Below the pieces are notes generated by a model. That model saw only the letters and a list, made by a program, of their open reading frames with translations. It did not search any database and had not been told where the DNA came from. The position numbers and the translations under genes are program-made. Of a DNA stretch of 8,866 nt, positions 1 through 6,026 are shown piece by piece (position 1 is the stretch's first letter; every line of letters begins with the position of its first letter). The stretch spans positions 1-8,866 of the forward strand of contig CACYCU010000206.1 of the NCBI GenBank assembly GCA_902772945.1. Reading direction: 5' to 3'. Source of the DNA: an uncultured bacterium (GTDB taxonomy: Bacteria; Cyanobacteriota; Vampirovibrionia; Gastranaerophilales; Gastranaerophilaceae).

Positions 1-134
1 ACAATGGCATCTACATCGATACCTTTTGATAAACATAAATCGCGAGCTTCTTCAAGATTTTTGAAACCGTATTCAGGCAAAACTTTCTTTAGAGTTGCTT
101 CGCGTCTGTCTTGTCCTTCAAATTTTACTGTCAT
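1..134 (-). CDS. GGGtGRT-family protein, N-terminal 44 residues (cut by window edge)
   Basis: The reading frame opens with ATG at 134-132 and stays open to the window edge. It starts MTVKFEGQDRREATLKKVLPEYG and continues with a NLEEARDLCLSKGIDVDAIV segment. This pattern, a short helix, then VLxEYGxKxLEEA, then CxxKGID, resembles the N-terminus of GGGtGRT proteins, a family named for a glycine-rich motif that would lie outside this window. The family has no established biochemical role. Its members are commonly found next to a NifU-like Fe-S scaffold gene, which is what lies upstream here at 235-939, so a link to Fe-S metabolism is an inference from context. An AAGGAAA stretch about 5 bases before the ATG is a plausible ribosome binding site. 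It is probably transcribed from the NifU-like promoter, with possible separate control through the palindrome at 171-188. The family call rests on the N-terminus and the neighbour only. Confidence 0.68.
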   Translation of the reverse strand, partial: MTVKFEGQDRREATLKKVLPEYGFKNLEEARDLCLSKGIDVDAI

Positions 135-170
135 TTTATTTTCCTTTTCTTTTGATTTTACTTCTATTTT

Positions 171-188
171 TGAGGAATATATTCCTCA
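171..188. promoter_or_regulatory. Perfect 18-bp palindrome in the NifU-like/GGGtGRT intergenic gap
   Basis: TGAGGAATATATTCCTCA equals its own reverse complement. It sits 37 bases upstream of the GGGtGRT start codon and 46 bases past the NifU-like stop codon. Lack of a loop favours a dimeric-regulator operator. As RNA it could fold into a 7-bp stem with a UAUA loop and act as an mRNA processing or stability element. There is no U-tract on the minus strand after it, so it is not a standard terminator. No regulator can be named. Confidence 0.5.
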
Positions 189-234
189 CCCGAATTTAAA
201 TTTTATCCTCTTCTCAAAGGACGAGTGGAAATTT

Positions 235-939
235 TTATTCTTTTCTCGGGTCAATTGTTTTAACAGCATCAGCAAATCTGCCGTATGTTCCGATATTTTT
301 CTTGAATGCTTCGCCTGCATCTTCACCTTTTTTGATAGCATCCATAACTTTTCCAAGGTTAACAAATTTATATCCGATAACTTCGTTATTTTTATCCAAA
401 CCAAGTTCCAAAATGTAACCTTCAGTCAATTGAAGATATCTTACACCTTTTTGAGCTGTAGAGTGAATTGTACCGCACATTGAGCACAAACCTTTACCCA
501 AGTCTTCGAGACCGGCACCAACAGGCAATCCGTTTTCTGAGAATGCTGATTGAGTTCTTCCGTAAACGATTTGTAAGAACAATTCTCTCATTGCAACGTT
601 AATTGCGTCACAAACGAGGTCTGTATTCAATGCTTCCAAAATTGTTTTTCCGGGAAGGATTTCACCTGCCATAGCAGCAGAGTGTGTCATTCCTGAACAA
701 CCGATTGTTTCAACAAGTGCTTCTTGAATAATTCCGTTTTTAACGTTTAAAGTCAATTTGCAAGTTCCTTGTTGAGGTGCACAGCATCCGCAACCGTGTG
801 TAAGACCGGAAATGTCTTTAATTTCTTTACATTTTGTCCATTCTCCTTCTTGAGGAATAGGAGCCGGTACACCTTTTACACCGCGTTTTACGCAGCACAT
901 TTCTTCTACTTCTTTTGTTACTTGTATACGATCCAACAT
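235..939 (-). CDS. NifU-like iron-sulfur cluster assembly scaffold protein (GGGtGRT-associated)
   Basis: This 234-residue cytoplasmic protein resembles the NifU N-terminal scaffold superfamily, on which Fe-S clusters are assembled before transfer. Visible landmarks are ETIGCSG (Cys81), LVCDAI (Cys110) and LCSMCGTIHS (Cys152, Cys155), which could supply the three or more cluster-binding cysteines. It also carries extra N-terminal cysteines (15, 16, 37, and the HGCGCC run at 49-53 plus Cys60), giving 11 in total, far more than a minimal IscU of about 130 residues. It is therefore the long, cysteine-rich variant usually found beside GGGtGRT genes rather than canonical IscU or NifU. The C-terminal 70 residues (about 165-234) are not part of the scaffold fold I recognise. 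The start at 939 is supported by AAGGGAG at 948-954 and by a promoter at 973-1000. No isc, suf or nif partner (cysteine desulfurase, ferredoxin) is in the window. The scaffold role is inferred; the exact client is unknown. Confidence 0.85.
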   Translation of the reverse strand: MLDRIQVTKEVEEMCCVKRGVKGVPAPIPQEGEWTKCKEIKDISGLTHGCGCCAPQQGTCKLTLNVKNGIIQEALVETIGCSGMTHSAAMAGEILPGKTILEALNTDLVCDAINVAMRELFLQIVYGRTQSAFSENGLPVGAGLEDLGKGLCSMCGTIHSTAQKGVRYLQLTEGYILELGLDKNNEVIGYKFVNLGKVMDAIKKGEDAGEAFKKNIGTYGRFADAVKTIDPRKE

Positions 940-972
940 TTTATTTACTCCCTTCGGTTCTATACAAGTATT

Positions 973-1000
973 ATTGTACGTGCTGAAAAAGACCGGTCAA
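973..1000 (-). promoter_or_regulatory. Sigma-70-type promoter for the NifU-like/GGGtGRT unit
   Basis: On the minus strand TTGACC (1000-995) and TACAAT (978-973) are separated by 16 bases. Transcription would begin near 966, about 25 bases before the start codon. The -35 box overlaps the 8-bp palindrome GACCGGTC (991-998), which could be a regulator contact but is short enough to be chance. Confidence 0.6.
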
Positions 1001-1004
1001 GTTA

Positions 1005-1039
1005 GAAAAAAATAAAGACGAATTTTTCGTCTTTATTTT
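1005..1039 (-). terminator. Rho-independent terminator of the murA unit
   Basis: A perfect 14-bp inverted repeat (1009-1022 with 1026-1039) flanks a 3-base loop. On the minus strand the second arm runs into a T-rich tail (TTTATTTTTTT). The stem is AT-rich with a GACG/CGTC core. It overlaps the last codon and stop of the RWYDxDP gene (stop at 1035-1033), so that gene ends inside the hairpin. It insulates the murA unit from the NifU-like promoter that begins immediately beyond it. Confidence 0.85.
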
Positions 1040-1377
1040 GCATCGGTTTTATTTGGACTTTCATATTCAATGCCCATTTCTTTAAGTGTTCTTATAAAGT
1101 TTTGGGCGCATATCTTTTGAGCTTCCGGAGGAACTATCCTCAATATTTCAACTGTTTTGGAAATTATAGGATCTTTGTCATACCAGCGATTATTTGCATT
1201 AACAGGTTTGACCATTGCATAAAATTTGTCAATGGTTTCTTTAGAAACCTTTTCTTCAATTTTTTGTAAAAATATCTCTGCCTGAGCTCTTAATTCTGTT
1301 TGATAATTTTTTAAAAGCTCAATTACTTCTAATAATAGCGGATCGTGATCATACCAGCGTTTATAAGCAGGTGCCAT
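1033..1377 (-). CDS. Small protein with two RWYDxDP repeats, coupled to murA
   Basis: I do not recognise a named family. From ATG 1377 the product has 114 residues and contains an internal duplication: RWYDHDP at residues 7-13 and RWYDKDP at 64-70, each followed by a helical stretch of about 30 residues (LLLEVIELLKN and IISKTVEILRI, then an A-rich and K/E-rich helix). It has no signal peptide or membrane segment, so it should be cytosolic. A longer frame begins at 1404, but ATG 1377 is preferred because a strong GGAGGG lies 5 bases upstream (1383-1388) and the longer start has none. The gene overlaps the end of murA by 17 bases, so translation is likely coupled to it. The shared operon hints at cell-envelope biology, but this is association only. 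A single-domain helical adaptor or small-molecule binder would both fit. Confidence 0.8.
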   Translation of the reverse strand: MAPAYKRWYDHDPLLLEVIELLKNYQTELRAQAEIFLQKIEEKVSKETIDKFYAMVKPVNANNRWYDKDPIISKTVEILRIVPPEAQKICAQNFIRTLKEMGIEYESPNKTDAK

Positions 1378-2689
1378 TGAAGCCCTCCGTAATTTTAGGT
1401 TCAACAGGAGAAATTACATCTTCATTTTTTCTCTCTATTTTTCCTCCTAATAATCTTAGCTTATTTTCAAAATTTTCGTATCCTCTATCTATATGATGTA
1501 GATTTTCGATTGTAGAATTACCTTCAGCCATTAAAGCTGCAACTACCAATGATGCTCCGGCTCTCAAATCGCTTGCGGCAAGAGTTGTTCCTGTTAATTT
1601 TTTAACTCCTTTAATAATTGCATGATTTCTGTCTTGATGAATATCTGCCCCCATACGTATGAGTTCGGGAACCTGCATAAATCTGTTTTCATATAAACTT
1701 TCTGTAATAATTCCGACTCCATTAGCACAAGTCAAAAGTGTCATAGCCATAGATTGTAAATCTGTCGGAAAACCAGGATATGGCTGCGTTACAAAATTTA
1801 TTGAATTAAGTCTGTTTTTGCAAGAAACTTCCAGCGAATTAGGTTCAATAAGTTTTATATTTGCACCCATTTTTAACAATTTGTCTGTAAAGAATGTTAA
1901 ATGAGCAGGAAAAACCCCTTTAATAATAGCTTTACCTTTGGTTGCAATTATTGCGGACATAAATGTTCCTGCTTCAATTCTATCCGGAATTGTTGTGTAT
2001 TCTATCGGATGAAGATTTTCTTGTTTAACGCCATTTATTACAATTTCTGAAGTACCTGCACCAATAACATCAGCACCCATAGTGTTCAAAAAGTTAGCAA
2101 GATCAACAATTTCAGGTTCTTGTGCCGCATTTTGGATTCTTGTTGAACCTTCTGCCAAAATTGATGCAAGCATCAAATTTTCTGTTGCGCCGACTGAAGG
2201 AATATCAAGATATATATCAGTTCCTATTAGTTTCGGAGCTTTTGCATGAACGTATCCGTTTTCGATTTTTATTTTAGCTCCCAGTGCTTCCAGTCCTTTT
2301 ATATGAAAATCAACTCTGCGTTCTCCGATTGCACAACCGCCAGGGAGCGCAACAACAGCTTCTCGACATCTTGAAACAAGAGCTCCGAGTACAATAAATG
2401 ATGCTCTCATTTTGCTGACGAGTTCGTATTTAGCAGTAATGCTTGTCAAATCAGTTGCATCAATGGTTACAGATTTTTCATTTTTATCATATGTTGTTTT
2501 AGCACCTAGTTGTGCAATTACACTAAGCATTATTTCAACGTCCGTTAAATCAGGAACGTTGTATATCTTAGTTTCACCTTTTGCCAATATTGCGGCAGCC
2601 ATCAATTTTAATACTGAATTTTTTGCTCCGCCTATTGAAACTTCACCTCTTAAGGGGGTACCGCCTTTTATATAATATTTTTCTGTCAA
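1361..2689 (-). CDS. murA: UDP-N-acetylglucosamine 1-carboxyvinyltransferase (MurA)
   Basis: MurA transfers enolpyruvate from phosphoenolpyruvate to UDP-GlcNAc, the first committed step of peptidoglycan precursor synthesis in the cytosol. The two-domain EPSP-synthase fold is complete. The substrate-binding GGAKNSVLK has Lys23-Asn24. The active-site loop LPGGCAIGERR carries Cys119, so the enzyme has the cysteine targeted by fosfomycin rather than the Asp variant. YPGFPTDLQS holds the general base Asp310, and DLRAGASLV holds Arg376. The product has 442 residues, slightly longer than the usual 417-430, because of a polar tail of about 20 residues after GGKIERK. The start is TTG at 2689-2687: an in-frame stop lies six codons upstream, AGGTG precedes the TTG, and the next Met is residue 29, past the essential Lys-Asn. 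A promoter sits directly upstream. The gene is co-transcribed with the overlapping RWYDxDP gene. Confidence 0.97.
   Translation of the reverse strand: MTEKYYIKGGTPLRGEVSIGGAKNSVLKLMAAAILAKGETKIYNVPDLTDVEIMLSVIAQLGAKTTYDKNEKSVTIDATDLTSITAKYELVSKMRASFIVLGALVSRCREAVVALPGGCAIGERRVDFHIKGLEALGAKIKIENGYVHAKAPKLIGTDIYLDIPSVGATENLMLASILAEGSTRIQNAAQEPEIVDLANFLNTMGADVIGAGTSEIVINGVKQENLHPIEYTTIPDRIEAGTFMSAIIATKGKAIIKGVFPAHLTFFTDKLLKMGANIKLIEPNSLEVSCKNRLNSINFVTQPYPGFPTDLQSMAMTLLTCANGVGIITESLYENRFMQVPELIRMGADIHQDRNHAIIKGVKKLTGTTLAASDLRAGASLVVAALMAEGNSTIENLHHIDRGYENFENKLRLLGGKIERKNEDVISPVEPKITEGFNGTCL
1383..1388 (-). promoter_or_regulatory. Ribosome binding site that sets the RWYDxDP protein start
   Basis: GGAGGG on the minus strand lies inside the 3' end of murA, 5 bases before ATG 1377. 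It is one of the best Shine-Dalgarno matches in the window and decides between the two candidate starts of the downstream gene. Confidence 0.75.
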
Positions 2690-2713
2690 TTTCTTACACC
2701 TATATTATTTATA

Positions 2714-2742
2714 ATAATACAACTATGTCCATATGGTGTAAA
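2714..2742 (-). promoter_or_regulatory. Promoter for murA
   Basis: TTTACA (2742-2737) and TATTAT (2719-2714) on the minus strand are spaced by 17 bases. Transcription would start near 2707, giving a leader of about 18 bases that just accommodates the AGGTG ribosome binding site. The spacer contains CCATATGG, a short palindrome that may be incidental. Confidence 0.6.
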
Positions 2743-2804
2743 TAAGTTAAAATATGTAAACTAATTTTGAACATAAATAAATATTAAAAAATAATAAATT
2801 TTTT

Positions 2805-2832
2805 TTGTTTATTCTAATAAATAAAATATAAT
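2805..2832 (+). promoter_or_regulatory. Promoter for the grpE-dnaJ run
   Basis: TTGTTT (2805-2810) and a consensus TATAAT (2827-2832) are spaced by 16 bases, with transcription predicted near 2839. The region is extremely AT-rich, so the weak -35 box is uncertain. I see no CIRCE element (TTAGCACTC-type inverted repeat), so HrcA control of these chaperone genes is not supported here. Confidence 0.5.
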
Positions 2833-2854
2833 TTATTATAGAAAGAGGTAAATT

Positions 2855-3406
2855 ATGGGAAACAAACATAGTAATAATCCGTTCAAAAATCCTGAAAGCA
2901 TTGAAGATGCTGCAGAAGATATAAAAGAAGAAGAAAACGTTGAAGAAAAAACAGAAGAAAATAATGAACTTCAACAAAAATTTGATGAACTTAATCAGCA
3001 ATATATAAGGTTAGCGGCTGATTTTGAAAATTACAGAAAACGTCAAGAGCATGAAAGGGAAGAACTTTTAAAATTCGGTACGGAAAATGCTTTGAGAAAG
3101 CTTTTAGAAGTTTTGGACAATTTTGAACGTGCACGAAAAGCGTTAGAAAATATTGATGATTGTGCAAAAGTAAAAGAAAGTTTTGACTTGGTTCATAAAC
3201 AAGTTGTTGAAACTTTGAAAAAAATCGGTTTGGAAGAAATAGAAACTACAGGACAAGAATTTGATCCAAACTTTCATGAAGCTGTTATGCAAACTCCAAC
3301 CTCTGAACAACCTGAGCACACAATAGTTAGTGAGCTTCAAAAGGGCTACAAATATGGTGATAAAGTTTTGAGAGCTTCACTTGTGAATGTTGCTACTGCC
3401 GAATAA
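2855..3406 (+). CDS. grpE: Nucleotide exchange factor GrpE
   Basis: GrpE is the cytosolic homodimer that opens the DnaK nucleotide-binding cleft to release ADP, resetting the Hsp70 cycle. The 183-residue product has the expected layout: an acidic disordered N-terminus (about 1-38), a long coiled-coil helix (about 38-95) containing RLAADFENYRKR at 52-63, LLEVLDNFERA at 83-93, and a beta-rich C-terminal wing with GQEFDPNFHEAVMQ (133-146) and GYKYGDKVLRASLVNVA (164-180). AGAGG lies 7 bases before the ATG. It is the first gene after the divergent promoter and is followed by dnaJ after 39 bases. dnaK, often adjacent in bacteria, is not between them nor elsewhere in the window. Confidence 0.97.
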   Translation: MGNKHSNNPFKNPESIEDAAEDIKEEENVEEKTEENNELQQKFDELNQQYIRLAADFENYRKRQEHEREELLKFGTENALRKLLEVLDNFERARKALENIDDCAKVKESFDLVHKQVVETLKKIGLEEIETTGQEFDPNFHEAVMQTPTSEQPEHTIVSELQKGYKYGDKVLRASLVNVATAE

Positions 3407-3445
3407 ATTTTTTCATGGTAATATTATATTAAGGATACAAAAAGT

Positions 3446-4576
3446 ATGACAGATTACTATGAAATATTAGGGGTATCAAAAGATGCCTCAAAAGATGAAA
3501 TAAAATCAGCCTTTAGAAAAAAAGCCCGTCAGCTTCACCCGGATGTTAATAAAGAACCGGATGCGGAAGAAAAGTTTAAAGAGCTTGGAAAAGCTTATGA
3601 AACTTTGATGGATGATAACAAACGTTCAACATATGATACTTATGGTGAAGATGGTCTTAAAAATGCAGGATTTGATACGGGCGGTCCGTTTGCCGGCGGT
3701 TTTGGTGATTTGAATGATATATTTAATTCATTCTTTGGCTCAATGGGTGGTTTTGGATTTGGCGGAAGACCTGATCCGAATGCTCCGATTGAGGGTGATG
3801 ATTTAAGATTAGATATAGAAATTAATTTTGAAGAAGCTGTATTTGGCATTGAAAAAGAAATTAAGTTTGATCATCTTGAACTTTGTCCTGAATGTTCGGG
3901 AACAGGTGCTCAAAAAGGTTCGTCTCCGGTTGTATGTCCGACATGTCATGGAACAGGTCAGGTTCAACAGGTTATGAGAACACCTTTGGGTTCTATTTCT
4001 CAAATTGTAACTTGCCCCGATTGCAGAGGAAAAGGGAAGAAAATTGCAAATCCTTGCAAAGCTTGTTCCGGTCATGGAAAAATTGAAAAAGAAAAGAAAG
4101 TTAAAATTAAAATTCCTGCAGGTGTAGATAATATGTCGAAAATTCGTGTTTCTCATGAGGGTGATGCAGGAACAAACGGTGGACCGGCAGGTGATTTATA
4201 TGTAGTTTTGCATGTAAAACAATCTGATTATTTTAAAAGAGAAGGTAATGATGTTTATACAAGGCTTGATATAACTCCATCTCAGGCTGCACTTGGTGAT
4301 GAAGTTATTGTAAAAACATTAGATGGTGAACAAAAAATAACTGTTCAGGCAGGTATTCAAACAGGTAATTCAATAAAAATAAGAAATGCCGGTGTTCCGT
4401 ATATTTCCAGACCTTCTCAAAGAGGAGATCATATTGTTATTGTTGCCGTTAAAACACCGACAAAATTGTCGGAAGAAGAACGCAATTTATACAAACGTTT
4501 GTATGAAATTCAAAATAATGCAAAACAACCATCTTCTATTATGGATAAAGTTAAAGGAGTGTTTAATGGTGTCTAA
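3446..4576 (+). CDS. dnaJ: Chaperone protein DnaJ (Hsp40)
   Basis: DnaJ delivers unfolded substrates to DnaK and stimulates its ATPase. All domains of a class A (type I) Hsp40 are present in 376 residues: a J domain (about 1-67) with the HPD triad at 31-33, a Gly/Phe-rich linker (about 75-108), and a zinc-binding domain with four CxxCxGxG repeats at Cys147/150, Cys164/167, Cys190/193 and Cys204/207. Two C-terminal beta-sandwich substrate domains and a dimerisation tail follow. AAGGA sits about 10 bases before the ATG. The gene shares a likely transcript with grpE. Its last 11 bases overlap the start of a secreted beta-propeller gene, an unusual partner for a chaperone. Confidence 0.98.
   Translation: MTDYYEILGVSKDASKDEIKSAFRKKARQLHPDVNKEPDAEEKFKELGKAYETLMDDNKRSTYDTYGEDGLKNAGFDTGGPFAGGFGDLNDIFNSFFGSMGGFGFGGRPDPNAPIEGDDLRLDIEINFEEAVFGIEKEIKFDHLELCPECSGTGAQKGSSPVVCPTCHGTGQVQQVMRTPLGSISQIVTCPDCRGKGKKIANPCKACSGHGKIEKEKKVKIKIPAGVDNMSKIRVSHEGDAGTNGGPAGDLYVVLHVKQSDYFKREGNDVYTRLDITPSQAALGDEVIVKTLDGEQKITVQAGIQTGNSIKIRNAGVPYISRPSQRGDHIVIVAVKTPTKLSEEERNLYKRLYEIQNNAKQPSSIMDKVKGVFNGV
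4553..4559 (+). promoter_or_regulatory. Ribosome binding site that sets the beta-propeller start
   Basis: AAAGGAG lies in the 3' end of dnaJ, 6 bases before ATG 4566. It selects that ATG over a frame that could open as far upstream as 4386, and the selected start gives a clean signal peptide. Confidence 0.75.
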
Positions 4577-6026
4577 ATTTAATAACGGAAGACTTATAAA
4601 GAGTCTGTTACTATCATTAACATTATTTATGTCACTACCTGCAATTGCAGAAAAAATACCTGAAAATGTACAGAAATTTGTTGAAGCAAATTTTCCGAAA
4701 ACAAATTTTAGATTTGACGGAGTAGTAATTTTACCTGATAACACAATGTATTTACCGCTTTTTCCTGCAAAAACAGACAATGGTGAGGAATTGACCATTA
4801 AACAAACTTATCCTGCTAATAAAACAATGAGCAGCAAGCCAAATGTTATTGTTTTGAGTAATGATTTTGCACTATTAAAGGTTTTAACAAATACAAAGGG
4901 ACAAAAAACAGTATATACTATGGCAAATCCGCCGATAGAACTGAGAACGGGGATGCTGCCTCAGGATATGCTTGTCCCAAATAACTTTGTAATTCCGGAA
5001 AATCTTAAATCAATTGCAGGTAACCTTATTGTGGATACGACGTCATACTCAGGCATAAGAGTAGAAACTACAAAACCTGTTGTAACCAAATTATCAGGTT
5101 CTACATTAAACACTCTATCTCAGATACCGGCTCTAAAAAACAAGAATTTTTATGCTTCTTCTCCATATTCTAAAAATATTCAAGTGTTGAATTTAGGTGC
5201 AAAAACTCCGGAATATTCTTTGAAACAGAATAATGTACCGATTTCTATGAAAACATATAACGATGAATTTTTGCTTGTTACATCGTATGAAAAACCTTCT
5301 GTAGATATAATTTCGCTCGCTGATGATCAAATTATAAAACAAATTTATACAAATACTCAGCCTGATGAAATTCTAATAGATAATAATAAAAAACTTGCGT
5401 ATATTTCAAGTTCAATTGATTCCAGTATATATGTTTTGAATTTGGAAACGATGAACTTGTGTAAACAAATAAAGATAACAGGCATGTGTGAAAAACTGAC
5501 ATTATCTGATGATGGAACAAAACTATTTTATTATGATAAAAAAACAAGAGATATTTGGTCAGTAGAACTTGATAATAATTATCTTCTAAAAGAGATAGGC
5601 AAATTCCCGAATGTTTCAAAAATTGCGTATACAAATAATAAAATATATATAACAAGTCGTACAAAAAACAGAGTTGCAATAATTGATTATGATACAATAG
5701 GCTTGATTGCTGAATTTGATATATGCGAAAAACCTATTGATATGATTGCATACAAAAATAAAATATATATATTAGGCGCAGAAGATAATTCAATTCAGAT
5801 TATAAATTCTGATACTGATGAAGTTACTGATTCTATATATTTGAATACAAACGGATTTTCCACAAAAATATCTCATATTGAAGGTACAAATATTGCCTTA
5901 ATAACAGATACAAAATCCGCTTTGTATACAATATTTGATCTTGATGCAAAAAAAGCCGTAAATTTTGTACCGATAGATATACCTGCAAATTCGATTGTTG
6001 TTACGGAAAAAGTTAAAAAACACTAA
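4566..6026 (+). CDS. Secreted YncE/YVTN-like beta-propeller protein
   Basis: No named gene is recognised. The 486-residue product begins with a Sec signal peptide: basic n-region (MVSKFNNGRLIK), hydrophobic core (SLLLSLTLFMSL) and an AIA cleavage site after residue 28. It should act in the periplasm or outside the cell. Residues 30-190 form a domain I cannot place. From about 195 to 480 there are repeated blades of roughly 40 residues with the pattern hydrophobic-TSxxxxxVxIID: YASSPYSKNIQVLNL, LLVTSYEKPSVDIISL, YISSSIDSSIYVLNL, YITSRTKNRVAIIDY, YILGAEDNSIQIIN and ALITDTKSALYTIFDL. This is typical of YVTN/YncE-like propellers, which bind proteins, DNA or polymers and rarely catalyse. ATG 4566 has a strong Shine-Dalgarno and overlaps dnaJ by 11 bases; the stop shares a base with the next gene. 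A scaffold or ligand-binding role is inference; cell-envelope quality control is one guess from the chaperone context. Confidence 0.85.
   Translation: MVSKFNNGRLIKSLLLSLTLFMSLPAIAEKIPENVQKFVEANFPKTNFRFDGVVILPDNTMYLPLFPAKTDNGEELTIKQTYPANKTMSSKPNVIVLSNDFALLKVLTNTKGQKTVYTMANPPIELRTGMLPQDMLVPNNFVIPENLKSIAGNLIVDTTSYSGIRVETTKPVVTKLSGSTLNTLSQIPALKNKNFYASSPYSKNIQVLNLGAKTPEYSLKQNNVPISMKTYNDEFLLVTSYEKPSVDIISLADDQIIKQIYTNTQPDEILIDNNKKLAYISSSIDSSIYVLNLETMNLCKQIKITGMCEKLTLSDDGTKLFYYDKKTRDIWSVELDNNYLLKEIGKFPNVSKIAYTNNKIYITSRTKNRVAIIDYDTIGLIAEFDICEKPIDMIAYKNKIYILGAEDNSIQIINSDTDEVTDSIYLNTNGFSTKISHIEGTNIALITDTKSALYTIFDLDAKKAVNFVPIDIPANSIVVTEKVKKH

Noticed and set aside
4..483. Plus-strand open frame of 159 codons across the left edge
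   Set aside because: It runs antisense to the NifU-like and GGGtGRT genes, is Phe/Ser-rich as expected of a shadow frame, and shows no domain.
851..859. Half-site TGAGGAATA of the 18-bp palindrome inside the NifU-like gene
   Set aside because: It encodes part of the protein (PIPQEG region) and lacks the second half; a single 9-mer match is not convincing.
1378..1404. Longer start (1404) for the RWYDxDP gene
   Set aside because: It adds nine residues with no Shine-Dalgarno, whereas ATG 1377 has GGAGGG at ideal spacing.
2791..2839. 10-bp inverted repeat (2791-2800 with 2830-2839) around the grpE promoter
   Set aside because: It contains only A and T in a region that is almost all A/T and has a 29-base gap, so chance is the better explanation.
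4386..4565. In-frame extension of the beta-propeller gene back to 4386
   Set aside because: It lies wholly inside dnaJ, gives no signal peptide at the N-terminus, and ATG 4566 has a strong Shine-Dalgarno and a clean Sec signal.
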